Source: an uncultured Bacteroidales bacterium (lineage in GTDB: Bacteria; Bacteroidota; Bacteroidia; Bacteroidales; P3). Taken from it: DNA of 64,000 nucleotides. The notes below the pieces were generated by a model. The model was not told the DNA's origin. It did no database searches and worked only from the letters and a program-made list of their open reading frames with translations. This document shows, one piece after another, positions 15,801 through 25,667 of the stretch; positions within the stretch are counted from its first letter, which is position 1, and every line of letters starts with the position of its first letter. The position numbers and the translations under genes are program-made. The stretch covers positions 124,001-188,000 of the forward strand of contig CAMUZR010000002.1 of the NCBI GenBank assembly GCA_947165255.1, given 5' to 3'.

Positions 15801-16649
15801 CTATTGCAGTACGCACTCGGCGGCATTAATAATTTCTCGCGTTTCTTTATTAGAGACAAATGCAACTAAATGGCAGTTCTGCGGGATGCATTCCTCGCGG
15901 AGTTCAAAGGATAGCATGACCATTCTTTTTGTACCTGGCATTCCGTCTGAGGACACTTCCATCCCCCATGTATCGGTAACAACTTGACGAAGCACATGAT
16001 TCTGAGCATAATCGGTGTACTCAGTGTTCTGACCGCGCTGGGTGGTATGAATGTCGTCTTCGGTTACCAAGACAGTGAGGGTTTGGCCACTAGAAACTAC
16101 ATCTTTGTAGTCCAGATAGATTCGGACATTGTATTTTCCGTTTTCTTCGCCAGCCGAAATGATTTGCATGGACACGTTGGCATCTTGGTTCACAATGGCA
16201 TCAATACGGTCGTCGAAACCACTGGTTGGGGTAAACAGATCCCAAGAGTTTCCACTGCGTCCGCGGTTGACCATGGCGGCAGGTTGGCTTACAATTCCGA
16301 AGTATTCAAACCATGCAGTGCCATCCTCTGTACGGAGGTCAGCCTCGTTGTTGAGGGGCTCACCGAAACGCCCGGAATGCACGGCAATGGCTATTAGTTT
16401 ATCGTCGTATTTATCAAGGGCGGTGTGGATGACATTGTCGGCAGCGGGACAGTTGGTGCAGCGCACACCAGTGTATTTCTCCACCATAGCCCTCTGAATG
16501 GCTGGAAGCTCGACATCGCTGTCGTACCAGGTTCCTGTGGCACCGCTGAAGACGACATAGTTACCATTCTCGTCGCTCTCTATTTTGTCACAGGAGGCAA
16601 GTAGGAACAGGCTCGCAATAAAGAAAGATATTATTTTAAATGTTTTCAT
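15801..16649 (-). CDS. Omp28-related lipoprotein
   Basis: 282 residues. Lipoprotein signal with lipobox LLASC (Cys20). The Omp28 family core begins at VEKYTGVRCTNCPAADNVIH, which carries a CxxC motif in a thioredoxin-like context, followed by LIAIAVHSGRFG. The P. gingivalis homologue is an outer-membrane adhesin candidate; the CxxC suggests a redox or disulfide role. It lies between the DUF6029 barrel gene and the MATE gene in the same leftward cluster that begins with a TlpA-type thioredoxin, so the cluster has two exported CxxC proteins. Confidence 0.88.
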   Translation of the reverse strand: MKTFKIISFFIASLFLLASCDKIESDENGNYVVFSGATGTWYDSDVELPAIQRAMVEKYTGVRCTNCPAADNVIHTALDKYDDKLIAIAVHSGRFGEPLNNEADLRTEDGTAWFEYFGIVSQPAAMVNRGRSGNSWDLFTPTSGFDDRIDAIVNQDANVSMQIISAGEENGKYNVRIYLDYKDVVSSGQTLTVLVTEDDIHTTQRGQNTEYTDYAQNHVLRQVVTDTWGMEVSSDGMPGTKRMVMLSFELREECIPQNCHLVAFVSNKETREIINAAECVLQ

Positions 16650-16685
16650 TTGGGGTAATTCTTAATTATTATTTCTACAAAATAC

Positions 16686-18353
16686 TTAGAACGATGTGGT
16701 TAGGCTGAAGGTAAGGCCGTTGCTAGCAGGCACCTGACGGCAGACCCCACCGATGCAGAGTAGACCTTCGCGCTGTTTGCCGTAGCCCAGTTGCAGTCGG
16801 GTGGCACCGTGGTTATAGCCTACGCTGATGTTGTAGTAATTGCCAACTCCGTCGCGATAGGCATACTGGTCGCTAACAGAGACGAACCAGGCACTAGTGA
16901 AATTGTACTCAACCAGCCCCATGATCCAGTCGCCACAACGCTTGTCGTCAATATTCTTGTCGTACTTACTGTCGCTTCCCATCCATTCAGCCTCAAATCG
17001 GAGGACATTTTTCTTGTCAATTTTCCACGTGAGGTCGCCAACCAATATGTGGTTGTGGTGAAGATTGCCCTCGTGTCCTTCTACTATAGGGTTAAAAATC
17101 TGATAGCCATAGGTGCAGGTAAGTTTTAGTTTCGAACTGAGCTTTTTAGCCACTTCGAGAGAGGCATCGGCATAGTATAGGTCACCTGTTTTGAACCAGT
17201 CGGAGGTGTAACCGAGGGTGCCATCACCCCCAATGCGGTTGGTGTCTATGCCGGTGATGATAGCGCCGTTTAGGTGAATATCTGTACCATATTTCCCACC
17301 CAAGAGTGTCTCTTTCTTTATTTTATACATTACATCTGCCTGTAGCCCCATCTCACCAGTGGTCTGGGTAGCATAGGGATACATGCTAAGGAAAGCATAG
17401 GTGTGCTGTTTGGTAATAGCGGGTATATAGTTGATATACAACATCTCACCACTCTCAGTGCGGACCGACTTAAAACTCATGTTGTCAACTCGTTTGGCCT
17501 GAAGGTTGGCGCTGAAGCCTTTTTGAGAATAGGTAGCGTTGAGCATTAGGGCATCCCCTTCACGGTAGATGAACTCGTTCATAATGCTGGGGTCCTGTCC
17601 CTTATGGGCATATTCGGCTTGAAGGGACCAGTTTCCGTAATTAATGTCGGCACGGATGGCGCCAGCACCCACATTTAAGGGCAGTTTGAGTCGGAAAGCC
17701 GAATTGCCCGTGTATGAAATAGTTTGGTCAGGTTCATACTTGCTTACAAATCCGGCACCCATGGTGAGACGGAACTTACTCTCAGCCATAGATTTGATAA
17801 TGCTGTTGAAATTGACTTCTCCGTCGATGCCACGGACGATACCATTGCCGTACTCCCAATAATAGCGCTGTTTTCCGGCCAGGGCTTTCAGTGTCACACC
17901 CTCTATCGGACGGAGGGTGACGTTGAGGCCGAGTAGAGAGTTGTCGACCCCAAGGTAGCGGTCTTCGTAGGCGCGGAGTATCATGCCGCTGCCAAACTGT
18001 TCGTAAAAATTACCCATAGTGACACTGAGTTTGTCGCCATTGTATGCGGCAAAATAGTTGGCAATGCCTTGCCCCTGATACTTCGAGTTGAAGCCCAGCA
18101 TGGGATTTTGGTAGGCTTCGAAACGTAGGCCAGCACTGAAGTTGCCGTTCGTATAGAGAATGTCGGCACGTGCGTTCATAAGTAGCTTCTCCGGCACATC
18201 GGCAGCACCTATGACGGAGTCGGCATGGGATATCTGGCCATCGAGTTGGATATTGCCCGTGACGTGTCCTCCTAGAATACCCTGAGCGTTGCCAAGAAAT
18301 GGGGTTGCAAGCAGCAAGGCCAAAAGTGGCAGGTGTTTCTGTTTGGTTTTCAT
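16686..18353 (-). CDS. DUF6029-type outer-membrane beta-barrel protein
   Basis: 555 residues. Signal peptide ending LGNAQG, then repeated amphipathic strands with aromatic girdles (GNFYEQFGSGMILRAYEDR, LLGLNVTLRPIEGVTLKAL) and a final strand ending in Phe (LTFSLTTSF), as in outer-membrane barrels. The family (DUF6029) is restricted to Bacteroidetes and usually occurs with Omp28 and TlpA genes, as here. No plug domain or TonB box is seen, so it is not a SusC-type receptor. Function unknown; probably a channel or a structural partner of the adjacent lipoprotein. Confidence 0.82.
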   Translation of the reverse strand: MKTKQKHLPLLALLLATPFLGNAQGILGGHVTGNIQLDGQISHADSVIGAADVPEKLLMNARADILYTNGNFSAGLRFEAYQNPMLGFNSKYQGQGIANYFAAYNGDKLSVTMGNFYEQFGSGMILRAYEDRYLGVDNSLLGLNVTLRPIEGVTLKALAGKQRYYWEYGNGIVRGIDGEVNFNSIIKSMAESKFRLTMGAGFVSKYEPDQTISYTGNSAFRLKLPLNVGAGAIRADINYGNWSLQAEYAHKGQDPSIMNEFIYREGDALMLNATYSQKGFSANLQAKRVDNMSFKSVRTESGEMLYINYIPAITKQHTYAFLSMYPYATQTTGEMGLQADVMYKIKKETLLGGKYGTDIHLNGAIITGIDTNRIGGDGTLGYTSDWFKTGDLYYADASLEVAKKLSSKLKLTCTYGYQIFNPIVEGHEGNLHHNHILVGDLTWKIDKKNVLRFEAEWMGSDSKYDKNIDDKRCGDWIMGLVEYNFTSAWFVSVSDQYAYRDGVGNYYNISVGYNHGATRLQLGYGKQREGLLCIGGVCRQVPASNGLTFSLTTSF

Positions 18354-18375
18354 TGGTTAGAAGGTTTAGCTTTGA

Positions 18376-18882
18376 TTATTCTGCTGTCTCTGCGGCAGCT
18401 TTCTTGACCACTTCCAGCAGCTCCTCTTCGCTGCCTTCGACAAATGAGGTGTGTTGCCAAACAATTTCCCCCTTGCCGTTAATGACAAAGGTATGAGGCA
18501 CATTGACAACGTTCATAGCTCGTTTAAAGTCCTGATTTTGGTCAAGATAAACTTCATATTCCCAACCGTTGCCATCGACGTGGGGCTTCACTCGGTTGGC
18601 GCTACGGGCATCGTCTATAGAGATAGCCACCAGTTTTACTCCGGTTTCCTCTTGCCATTCTTCGTAAACCTCTTTGATGGTGTTGAGTTCGCGGTTGCAC
18701 GGTTTGCACCATGTGGCCCAGAAACTGATAATCATAGGTTTGCCGTCATTTTGGAGGGCAGAGGTCTGCACCGATGTACCGTCCAAGGCCTTGATTGTAA
18801 TGTTCTGAGGGAGTGTTGCATTCTGAGCCATGGCAAGTGTTGCTATGGCCATAAAAACCATTGAGAGAACGATTTTTTTCAT
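18376..18882 (-). CDS. TlpA-like thiol-disulfide oxidoreductase
   Basis: 168 residues from MKKIVLSMVFMAIATL, a signal peptide ending in LAMAQ; the frame is open 15 codons further upstream but those codons precede the signal sequence. Thioredoxin fold with active site WCKPC inside FWATWCKPCNRE, and VPHTFVINGKGEIVW containing the cis-Pro. Periplasmic TlpA/ResA proteins reduce disulfides, for example in cytochrome maturation. First gene of the leftward cluster with DUF6029 and Omp28, whose CxxC could be its substrate (inference). Confidence 0.88.
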   Translation of the reverse strand: MKKIVLSMVFMAIATLAMAQNATLPQNITIKALDGTSVQTSALQNDGKPMIISFWATWCKPCNRELNTIKEVYEEWQEETGVKLVAISIDDARSANRVKPHVDGNGWEYEVYLDQNQDFKRAMNVVNVPHTFVINGKGEIVWQHTSFVEGSEEELLEVVKKAAAETAE

Positions 18883-18955
18883 AATGATTACTGTATTAGT
18901 TTTTATTTTGTATATTTTCTTTAACAATTATTGTATCAATATAGTTATAATAGTG

Positions 18956-19771
18956 TCAGCACACTGGCTGAGGTGCCGAGGGAAGCAACATACTGAGCAG
19001 TGTCCTTCGAGCTAGGCTGTCGGGGAGACCTGTCAAGGCCTTTTGAGCCAAGAGGGTGTGTTCTTCGATCAGTTTTACAGGTGACACATCGTCGGGTAGG
19101 GCCACATCGTGGTCCTGATTGAAGTCATTAATGTCGTCTCGAATCTGAAAAACGATACCATAATGGTAGCCGTAGTCGTATAAAGCTTGACCGAACGGAT
19201 CTCCCTCAGCTTCGGAGGATGCCAATGCGCCAAACTGGCAGCAAGTGGCTAACAGCGAAGCTGTCTTACTGCCGATAATGTCAATGTACGAACTGGCTTT
19301 GACCTTTTTGTGGATAGAGGCCAGTTGCATCAATTCTCCCTGACACATCGTAGCCACTGTCTGAGAAAGCAGTGTCGATGCCTTCGAATTGCCCACCTCC
19401 TGTATTATTGACATAACCTGCGAAAGAAAATAATCGCCACAAAGGACTGCCACCTGATTGCTCCAGCGATGGCGGACGGAGTCATGATTCCTACGCGAGT
19501 TAGATTCATCTACCACGTCGTCGTGCATCAGGGATGCATTGTGCAGTAGCTCCACAGCAGTGGCCAGTTTCACATGCAGTGGCGAGAAATGTTGGCAGGC
19601 TTTGGCAGAAAGAAGTACCAGTAGGGGTCTCAGCTGCTTCCCCGGAAAATGACCGAGATAGTCGACCACCTCCTCCAGGAGTTGCACATGACTATGGGTG
19701 CGCTTCCGATATTCCTCAAGGAAGAGATTGTATTCGTCAATAACAGGCTGTCTTATCTGTTCGATTGTCAT
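18956..19771 (-). CDS. Polyprenyl synthetase family protein, lacking a conserved C-terminal block
   Basis: 271 residues; homologues are about 320-325. The first aspartate motif (LMHDDVVDES), the FPGKQLRP substrate-binding segment, the LCGDYFLSQ helix and the second aspartate motif (FQIRDDINDF) are present. Right after it, where relatives have GKPxGxDxxExKxTLPLIYAL and about 70 further residues, this protein goes to DVALPDDVSPVKLIEEH and the final LPDSLARRTLL helix. This looks like a clean internal deletion. The family makes octaprenyl-type diphosphates for quinone or undecaprenyl pathways. The lost Lys contacts the diphosphate, so activity is doubtful. Confidence 0.85.
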   Translation of the reverse strand: MTIEQIRQPVIDEYNLFLEEYRKRTHSHVQLLEEVVDYLGHFPGKQLRPLLVLLSAKACQHFSPLHVKLATAVELLHNASLMHDDVVDESNSRRNHDSVRHRWSNQVAVLCGDYFLSQVMSIIQEVGNSKASTLLSQTVATMCQGELMQLASIHKKVKASSYIDIIGSKTASLLATCCQFGALASSEAEGDPFGQALYDYGYHYGIVFQIRDDINDFNQDHDVALPDDVSPVKLIEEHTLLAQKALTGLPDSLARRTLLSMLLPSAPQPVC

Positions 19772-19778
19772 ATATGGC

Positions 19779-20195
19779 TTAATTAGTTTTCATGCCAGTG
19801 GTTGTCACCATGGCAACTGGAGTATTCAGTTCGTCTTTTATGCTAATGCTAAAAACGCAAGTAGTCCTGCCCTGCTTTACGCAGCTGGCTTCGGCCAGGA
19901 GGCGGGCGCCTTTGGGTTGTGCTAGGAAATGAATCTCGCTTCCCAAAGAGACCCAAGCCAAATTTCCCCCGCTCTCTAATAAGTCGGCATTGGCCGCTGC
20001 GGCAAAAGCCAAGTCGGCCAGTGTGAACATTACGCCCCCCATCACAGCCTCCATGGCATTGCGATGAGATGGCGTGATAGTCAGCGAGCAGCAGACATGT
20101 CGAGGTTCCACCATGTCCAAGGTCACCCCGGTTATGTCCGTCGCGTAGCGGTCGTTGGCAAATACTTCGCGGGCCTTAAGCGTTAAATTCGTCAT
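19779..20195 (-). CDS. PaaI-type hotdog thioesterase
   Basis: 138 residues, single hotdog fold. HRNAMEAVMGGVMFTLADLA matches the PaaI central helix with its Gly-Gly turn, followed by GSEIHFLAQPKGARLLAEA. Members hydrolyse acyl-CoA thioesters, often aromatic ones; the substrate here is unknown. Its start lies inside the end of dapA (20-bp overlap) and its stop is 7 bp from the polyprenyl synthase start, so it is part of a tight operon. Confidence 0.88.
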   Translation of the reverse strand: MTNLTLKAREVFANDRYATDITGVTLDMVEPRHVCCSLTITPSHRNAMEAVMGGVMFTLADLAFAAAANADLLESGGNLAWVSLGSEIHFLAQPKGARLLAEASCVKQGRTTCVFSISIKDELNTPVAMVTTTGMKTN

Positions 20196-21060
20196 AAAGA
20201 GCCGAAATCTTGTTATAGAGCTGCTTGCTGGACTTCACCAGTGGCATACGTAGGGTATTGCCTATCTGTCCCTGTATCTCCATCAGGGCCTTGATGCCGG
20301 TGGGGTTACCCTCGTCAAAAATAGCGTTCATCAGCGGAAGCATACGAAAGTGCAGGGGCAGCGCCTTTTTCACGTCACCCTTTAGGGCATACTTCACCAT
20401 GCTCGACATCTCTTTTGGAAGGGCATTGGCCAACACCGAAATGACACCCGATGCCCCCATGGTCATCATAGGATAGGTGAGCGAGTCGTCGCCAGAGATA
20501 ACCATGAATTTTTCAGGCTTATTACGCAGAATCTGCATAACCTGCGAGATGTTTCCCGAAGCCTCTTTGATGCCGATAATGTTGGGGCATTCCGCTGCCA
20601 GCTGCAGCGTGGTCTCGGCCTGGATGTTCACCCCGGTGCGTCCGGGCACGTTGTATATTATCACGGGCACAGGCGATGCCTCGGCAATCTGCTTGAAATG
20701 CTGGGCCAGACCGCGCTGGTTGGGTTTATTGTAATAGGGCGCAACGGAGAGGATGCCGCTCACACCGTCGAAATTAGTGTTGGCAATAGTGTCGCGCACG
20801 GCCAAAGTATTATTGCCGCCAAGCCCCAGCATGATGGGAACGCGGCCGCCCACCGTCTCAATAATAAAATCCTGCAAGGCACGGCGCTCGGTCTCGGTCA
20901 TCGTGGCGGCCTCGCTCGTGGTGCCGAGGGCGACGATATAGTCCACGCCATTGCTTATAATATTGTTAATGAGGGGCTCAAGTTTGCTAAAATCAATCGT
21001 TTCTTGTTTCCTAAAAGGTGTTATCAATGCAACACCGGTACCAATAAATGGGTTTTTCAT
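20176..21060 (-). CDS. dapA: 4-hydroxy-tetrahydrodipicolinate synthase
   Basis: 294 residues, the normal DapA length. The motifs GTTSEAATMTETER (pyruvate-binding GTTGE site), YNVPGRTGVNI (Tyr of the catalytic triad) and GIKEASGN (Schiff-base Lys) are all present, as is SGDDSLTYPMMTMGASGVIS. It condenses pyruvate with aspartate semialdehyde, the first committed step to lysine and diaminopimelate. The gene sits in a leftward operon with rnhB and a DUF6913-like gene upstream and the thioesterase overlapping downstream. Confidence 0.97.
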   Translation of the reverse strand: MKNPFIGTGVALITPFRKQETIDFSKLEPLINNIISNGVDYIVALGTTSEAATMTETERRALQDFIIETVGGRVPIMLGLGGNNTLAVRDTIANTNFDGVSGILSVAPYYNKPNQRGLAQHFKQIAEASPVPVIIYNVPGRTGVNIQAETTLQLAAECPNIIGIKEASGNISQVMQILRNKPEKFMVISGDDSLTYPMMTMGASGVISVLANALPKEMSSMVKYALKGDVKKALPLHFRMLPLMNAIFDEGNPTGIKALMEIQGQIGNTLRMPLVKSSKQLYNKISALYDEFNA

Positions 21061-21075
21061 TTGTATTTTTCTTTT

Positions 21076-21588
21076 TTATTTTCTAATTTGAGTAAGGTAA
21101 TTAAGGATTTCGGTGAGGAAATGCGTGAGGTCGCAAGGACCCTCACCCCGGATGATAAAGTCATAGGCATCCACCGAAAGCCGGCTGCTGGGGACAGTGG
21201 TGTCCAAATAGCCCACCCGCAGATTCGATGCTGCAGTGAGCGTGACGTAAAGGCCGAAAATATCGCCGGTAGGGGTGATGTCGATAATCAAGTCGTACTG
21301 ATAGGTAGTAAAGAGCTGCGTGAAGTCAGATTTCGGAAAACCCAATTTGTCCAAATGGTTTTCTCCGTTGGCGGGCAACTCAATCTTGCGCACGATAGTG
21401 CCTCGGTTGGTCATAACGTTGGTAAACTGCCCCAGCGTGACTTTATCCTCTTCCGAAAGCCCATGTGCGACAATGCCGATGCTGCGAATATGGTCCAAAT
21501 GGACAATACGTTTGCGGTGGGGCCGTGCCACCAGCTCCTGCAGCGTGTTCTGACGCCGCTGCTCTCTTATTTTGTCAACGGGGTTCAC
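21076..21588 (-). CDS. DUF6913-like conserved Bacteroidetes protein
   Basis: 170 residues, cytoplasmic, no signal or membrane segment. [13 protein letters not shown] and the [18 protein letters not shown] strand followed by NLRVGYLD recall glycosyltransferase-9-like or Rossmann folds. Genes of this type usually sit beside dapA and rnhB in Bacteroidales. It overlaps the rnhB stop by 4 bp and ends 15 bp before dapA. I am confident it is a gene; the family name is from memory and the function is unknown. Confidence 0.75.
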   Translation of the reverse strand: MNPVDKIREQRRQNTLQELVARPHRKRIVHLDHIRSIGIVAHGLSEEDKVTLGQFTNVMTNRGTIVRKIELPANGENHLDKLGFPKSDFTQLFTTYQYDLIIDITPTGDIFGLYVTLTAASNLRVGYLDTTVPSSRLSVDAYDFIIRGEGPCDLTHFLTEILNYLTQIRK

Positions 21589-22175
21589 TGTCGGGGTAGT
21601 TTCGTTAATTTAAAAGTCATACGGTGTACCGGCGAGGGACCGAACTGGGCCAGGGCGGCGTAGTGTGCGGCCGTCGGGTAGCCTTTGTTCCCCTCCCAGC
21701 CATATTGTGGATATTGCCGGTGGAGTTCCCGCATATAGTCGTCGCGGTAGGTTTTGGCCAGGATAGATGCAGCGGCAATAGACAGATATTTCCCATCGCC
21801 TTTGACAATGGTATAATAAGGTATCAGCCCCTCGTTATAGAATCGGTTGCCGTCGATGAGCAGCAACTCGGGGCGAAGAGTGAGCCGCTCTATGGCCAGA
21901 TTCATGGCATGCATCGAGGCTCGCAGAATGTTAGTTTCGTCAATCTCCTTGGCCGAAACCGATGCCACCGCCCAGGCCAGGGCGTCATGCTCAATCTCCT
22001 CGCGCAGTTGGTAACGCTGGTGCTCGCTGAGCTGCTTCGAATCGTTGAGGCGCTCGTTTCGGTACCCCTTGGGCAGCACCACTGCTGCCGCAAAGACGGC
22101 ACCCGCCAAGCATCCGCGTCCCGCTTCGTCGCAGCCGCATTCGATAAGGTCAGGGGTATATTGAGACAACAGCAT
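21585..22175 (-). CDS. rnhB: Ribonuclease HII
   Basis: 196 residues. The RNase HII signature [13 protein letters not shown] carries the catalytic DE pair. LLIDGNRF contains the third acidic residue and [15 protein letters not shown] the fourth. The end [18 protein letters not shown] is diagnostic. It removes ribonucleotides from DNA, including single misincorporated ones. It overlaps the next gene by 4 bp and follows the membrane-protein gene at 22181 by 5 bp. Confidence 0.96.
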   Translation of the reverse strand: MLLSQYTPDLIECGCDEAGRGCLAGAVFAAAVVLPKGYRNERLNDSKQLSEHQRYQLREEIEHDALAWAVASVSAKEIDETNILRASMHAMNLAIERLTLRPELLLIDGNRFYNEGLIPYYTIVKGDGKYLSIAAASILAKTYRDDYMRELHRQYPQYGWEGNKGYPTAAHYAALAQFGPSPVHRMTFKLTKLPRQ

Positions 22176-22180
22176 GTGGT

Positions 22181-23140
22181 TTACAAGTAATTAAGGACAA
22201 TGCCGGACACAATGATGAATATGAAGAATAGACTAGACACAAACTCCTTGCGTTTAGGCTCGATAAAGATAGACGTGGTGCTGCAGGCGAATGGTATGGC
22301 ATAGGCCTGCGTGGGAATGGGTATCAAACTGGAATAGAGCGAGAAAAAGATGCTGCCAATAGTGAAGATTAGGATGGCCGTGATGTTTTTCTTAAAATTC
22401 ACATTCCTATTCTGGCTATTGACCATTGCTGCCCCCAGTCCAACGACCAAGATGACGGCAAAGAGGATGCTCCCAGCCCAGTTCACCCAATTGCCGTGGG
22501 CCCTGAAGTGCAGGTCGGTAAGGTCGTACAGGAGCAGATAGTTGCGATAGAAAATCTCGTCGGTGACAAAATAAATGGTCTCTACCAGTATCAGTGGAGC
22601 CAGCAGGCCCAAAATGAGCATAGCCCAGTCTCGCCAGCCGTAGAGGCTGTAAGTGAACATGTCAATGACAAGCGGTATGAAAAACACCGCCATGGAAGGA
22701 CAGAACAACGTGGCCAACGAGACCAAGGCGGCTGCGCCAAAAATCTTGTCCAACGTGAGCGAAAGCAGGGTGGTGGTGAGCATCAGCTGCCCAATGGCCA
22801 ATATCAGCAGCAGGCTCCCTATCAGTATGGGCGTGAGGGTGGGCGACCCAAGGCTCATGGCAACGATATAGAACAGCATGGGCATGAGCGTGTTCTGGGT
22901 AATCATCTTGTGCCTATAGAGGATGCCGTTGAATATGAACCCTTCCGCTATCACCAGCAGAAAGGCAACGATGGCTCCCATGCGCGGCGACATAAAGCCC
23001 GTAATCCAGTAGAAGAGAGGCCCACCGCCATCAATGGGAATGGGCTGCGGATGCAGAAAGACCCCGATCCACATGACAAGAGACACAATCAGGATGATGA
23101 CGGCCTGCATGAAAATGTCGGTTCGGAATATCTTCAACAT
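22181..23140 (-). CDS. DUF6427-like integral membrane protein
   Basis: 319 residues with about 9-10 predicted membrane segments and short loops. The N-terminus [20 protein letters not shown] resembles the DUF6427 family of Bacteroidetes, which is often next to cell-envelope or rnhB/dapA genes. No transport motif is recognised. It starts 48 bp after the S8 protease stop and runs 5 bp from rnhB, so it may link the two in one transcript. Confidence 0.75.
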   Translation of the reverse strand: MLKIFRTDIFMQAVIILIVSLVMWIGVFLHPQPIPIDGGGPLFYWITGFMSPRMGAIVAFLLVIAEGFIFNGILYRHKMITQNTLMPMLFYIVAMSLGSPTLTPILIGSLLLILAIGQLMLTTTLLSLTLDKIFGAAALVSLATLFCPSMAVFFIPLVIDMFTYSLYGWRDWAMLILGLLAPLILVETIYFVTDEIFYRNYLLLYDLTDLHFRAHGNWVNWAGSILFAVILVVGLGAAMVNSQNRNVNFKKNITAILIFTIGSIFFSLYSSLIPIPTQAYAIPFACSTTSIFIEPKRKEFVSSLFFIFIIVSGIVLNYL

Positions 23141-23188
23141 GTTTCGGTCAGTTTAGTGAGAGTCGTGTGGTGAGTATTGGCGTAAGTG

Positions 23189-25297
23189 CTAGTGGACCAG
23201 TCGGGCTGTGCGGGCTCCGCATTTGACCACGTAGACCCCGTGGGGAAGTGTCGAAACGTCCATACTCCCCTCCAGCGTCACCTGCTGCGTCTTCACCACG
23301 CTGCCGTTCATATTGTATATAGTGACCGTTTCGGGAGTGTTGCGGCCGGTGAGTACGGTGACCCTGTCGCTGGCAGGATTGGGATAGAGCTGGAGCGACT
23401 TCTCGAACCAAGATATATCGGCCTGCCGAATGTCCACATGGGCCAACACCTCGTTTATGGCAGCCAGGGCGTCAGCTTTGCCCCAGCCCCAGATGTTGCT
23501 GATGCTGTCGCGCTCGTGCAGCGGACCCGTCTTGTCGTCGTTGCGAGCGCTGCGGCACAGGTAGTCTTTTATTTCTGCCGGGGTCAGGGTCGAGTCGGCC
23601 TGGAGCATCAGTGCCACGATGCCCGTAACGGCCGGACCCGACATGGAAGTGCCGGACATGCTGGCCCAGATATATTCACGATTGGCAAAAGTGTAGGTCA
23701 TTACGGCCGTGTAGTGCTCCTGGGTGTAATGGTTGATAGAAGATATAACGTTCACGCCCGGAGCCGAAATTTCGGGCTTGTGGCGGCCGTCGATAATGGG
23801 ACCCTGGCTGGAGAAGGTGGCATGCACGCCCGTGCTAAGGGCGCCGTCGGCATTGTGGGCGGCCACGGCTATGCATTTGTCGGCGCAGGCCGGTTCGCCA
23901 ACGCCGTAGAGGTCGTCGCCCATAGTGTAGTTGAGCGAGGTGCCGCGGTTGAATTCTGCGCCCATGTTGCCGGCCCCGTTGTCCAGGCTGGCCAGGTTCC
24001 ATACGTGCACTGTGCCGTCCTCTGCCGTAACGGCAATGTCAATACTGTAGCGGGGATTCTTGTCGACATTGAGCAGAATGTGGGGGCGGTGGTTGAATAT
24101 GTTGGACTGCTCCACGGTGATTCTGAAACCTAGGTCTTCGCCATTGTGGGTCAGTGCGCTGTCCAGGTAGAACGAGCCGTCGGCCGTGTTCACCCAGCGG
24201 AAACAAACCGAGTCGTCGCCGTTGACCATGGCAAAGGAAATGCGGAACGACTTATTGGGCTCGCCCCAGAAGGTGATGTTCTGTCCGTTCTCATGGTAGT
24301 TGTAATAGGCAGCGCGCGAACGGAGCGTGTCGGTAGTGCCGTTGGTAAAGTTCTTGGAGAGGTGGAAATGGTCGTCGCCGCAGTTGCCACCGCTGACAAC
24401 GAACACAATGCCGCTGTCGCTCCAGTTGTTAATGGCCTGGCTGGCCAGCGAGGTGCCGTCGATGGGTCCGAGGGTGTACATGCCCCAGCTGTTGTTCACC
24501 ACCAGGCGCTTGCCTTCCTGCTGGGCCACATTTTTCATCCATTGCACTGCGTCCATCCACGAGGCCAGGTCGAGCTTGAAGGAGGCAAAAAGCAGGTTGG
24601 CATCGGGCGCTTGGCCGGTGTAGTGGCCGTCGATGCCGCGTCCGGCGCTGATGCCGGCCACGTGGGTGCCGTGGGTGGCATAGCCGTACAGGCCGGCGGT
24701 GTCGCACTTGTTTTCAATGAGCTCGTGGCGGTTGGTGTGGACGGTGCCATAGTCAAACCCTTCGGGTGCCGGGCCGCTCAGTTTGAACTGGTCCCATGCC
24801 TGCAGCAGGCGGAAGTTGTCCGCCCCCTTGGCGTTATAGTTGGGGTTGCCGTAGTCGAAGCCCCAGTCGGTGATGCCGATAATGACGTTCTTGCCCGTAT
24901 AGGCCTGGGGCAGTCCCAGTCCAGACTGGACGCTGTCGGTGCGGGTGTCGCGGCGGGTGCGGTCCATGTTGGGGAAGACGGGGTGCGAAACGCTGTACTG
25001 TAGAATTTCGGCGCAGTTGTCAACCATGGGCAACTTCTCAATCGGAAGCCGGAGGGTGACAATGTCGCCGGCCTTGGCACCGGTGACGATGCCCTTGGCC
25101 CTCATGGCCTTTGCGTCGTAGCGGTCGGACACTTTGGCAATCAGGCGTATCTCCTCACTTGCTGACTTGGTCCGTTTCTCTTGCATTAGTTTCACTTGCG
25201 ACGTGGCGTCGCATTTGCCGTTGTTGGCCAGTTGCACTTTCTGTCCCATGGTGGGGATGGCCAGGAGCAGGGCGGCCAGGAGTAGTACTTTTCGCAT
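23189..25297 (-). CDS. S8 subtilisin-like serine protease with T9SS sorting domain
   Basis: 702 residues. Signal peptide (MRKVLLLAALLLAIPTMGQ), propeptide, then an S8 catalytic domain with the full triad: D144 (GITDWGFDYG), H209 (HGTHVAG) and S551 (GTSMSGPAV). N269 (NNSWG) is the oxyanion residue. A beta insert of about 200 residues (300-500) separates the His and Ser parts. The C-terminus is a type A T9SS sorting domain (LYPNPASDRV, VTIYNMNGSVV, HGVYVVKCG). A secreted peptidase exported by T9SS. Own promoter at 25455-25462; possibly co-transcribed with the membrane-protein gene. Confidence 0.93.
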   Translation of the reverse strand: MRKVLLLAALLLAIPTMGQKVQLANNGKCDATSQVKLMQEKRTKSASEEIRLIAKVSDRYDAKAMRAKGIVTGAKAGDIVTLRLPIEKLPMVDNCAEILQYSVSHPVFPNMDRTRRDTRTDSVQSGLGLPQAYTGKNVIIGITDWGFDYGNPNYNAKGADNFRLLQAWDQFKLSGPAPEGFDYGTVHTNRHELIENKCDTAGLYGYATHGTHVAGISAGRGIDGHYTGQAPDANLLFASFKLDLASWMDAVQWMKNVAQQEGKRLVVNNSWGMYTLGPIDGTSLASQAINNWSDSGIVFVVSGGNCGDDHFHLSKNFTNGTTDTLRSRAAYYNYHENGQNITFWGEPNKSFRISFAMVNGDDSVCFRWVNTADGSFYLDSALTHNGEDLGFRITVEQSNIFNHRPHILLNVDKNPRYSIDIAVTAEDGTVHVWNLASLDNGAGNMGAEFNRGTSLNYTMGDDLYGVGEPACADKCIAVAAHNADGALSTGVHATFSSQGPIIDGRHKPEISAPGVNVISSINHYTQEHYTAVMTYTFANREYIWASMSGTSMSGPAVTGIVALMLQADSTLTPAEIKDYLCRSARNDDKTGPLHERDSISNIWGWGKADALAAINEVLAHVDIRQADISWFEKSLQLYPNPASDRVTVLTGRNTPETVTIYNMNGSVVKTQQVTLEGSMDVSTLPHGVYVVKCGARTARLVH

Positions 25298-25454
25298 ATT
25301 CGATATTATTTTAGTCTATAAAAAATGTCTGTCAAAAAAAACTGTCCTTTCGGGGTCCCGTAGGCCTTGGCCTGTGCTATCGGGCTGAGTATTAGCACCA
25401 TCAGCCATGCCTAGATGAGACGTCTGCTTTTCAGGCGAGACACATTTAATTTTG

Positions 25455-25462
25455 CAAAAGTA
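25455..25462 (-). promoter_or_regulatory. -7 box upstream of the S8 protease
   Basis: TACTTTTG on the minus strand, 158 bp before the start codon, implying a 5' untranslated region of about 150 nt. Confidence 0.5.
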
Positions 25463-25667
25463 CAAAAAAAAAGGCAATTACTATTTTTTATAATGAAAAT
25501 AATTTGGGCTATACGATAAAAGTTCAGCCCGCCTCCGGCGCGTCGGCTTTTTGGGAAAAGGCATCGCCAATTTGTCTCGGGCGGAAATGACTTGACACAT
25601 TTTTGCGCAAAAAAAAGCAAAAACGGAGAATGAAAAAAACAGAAAGCCGCACTGCGAGGAGTACAAA

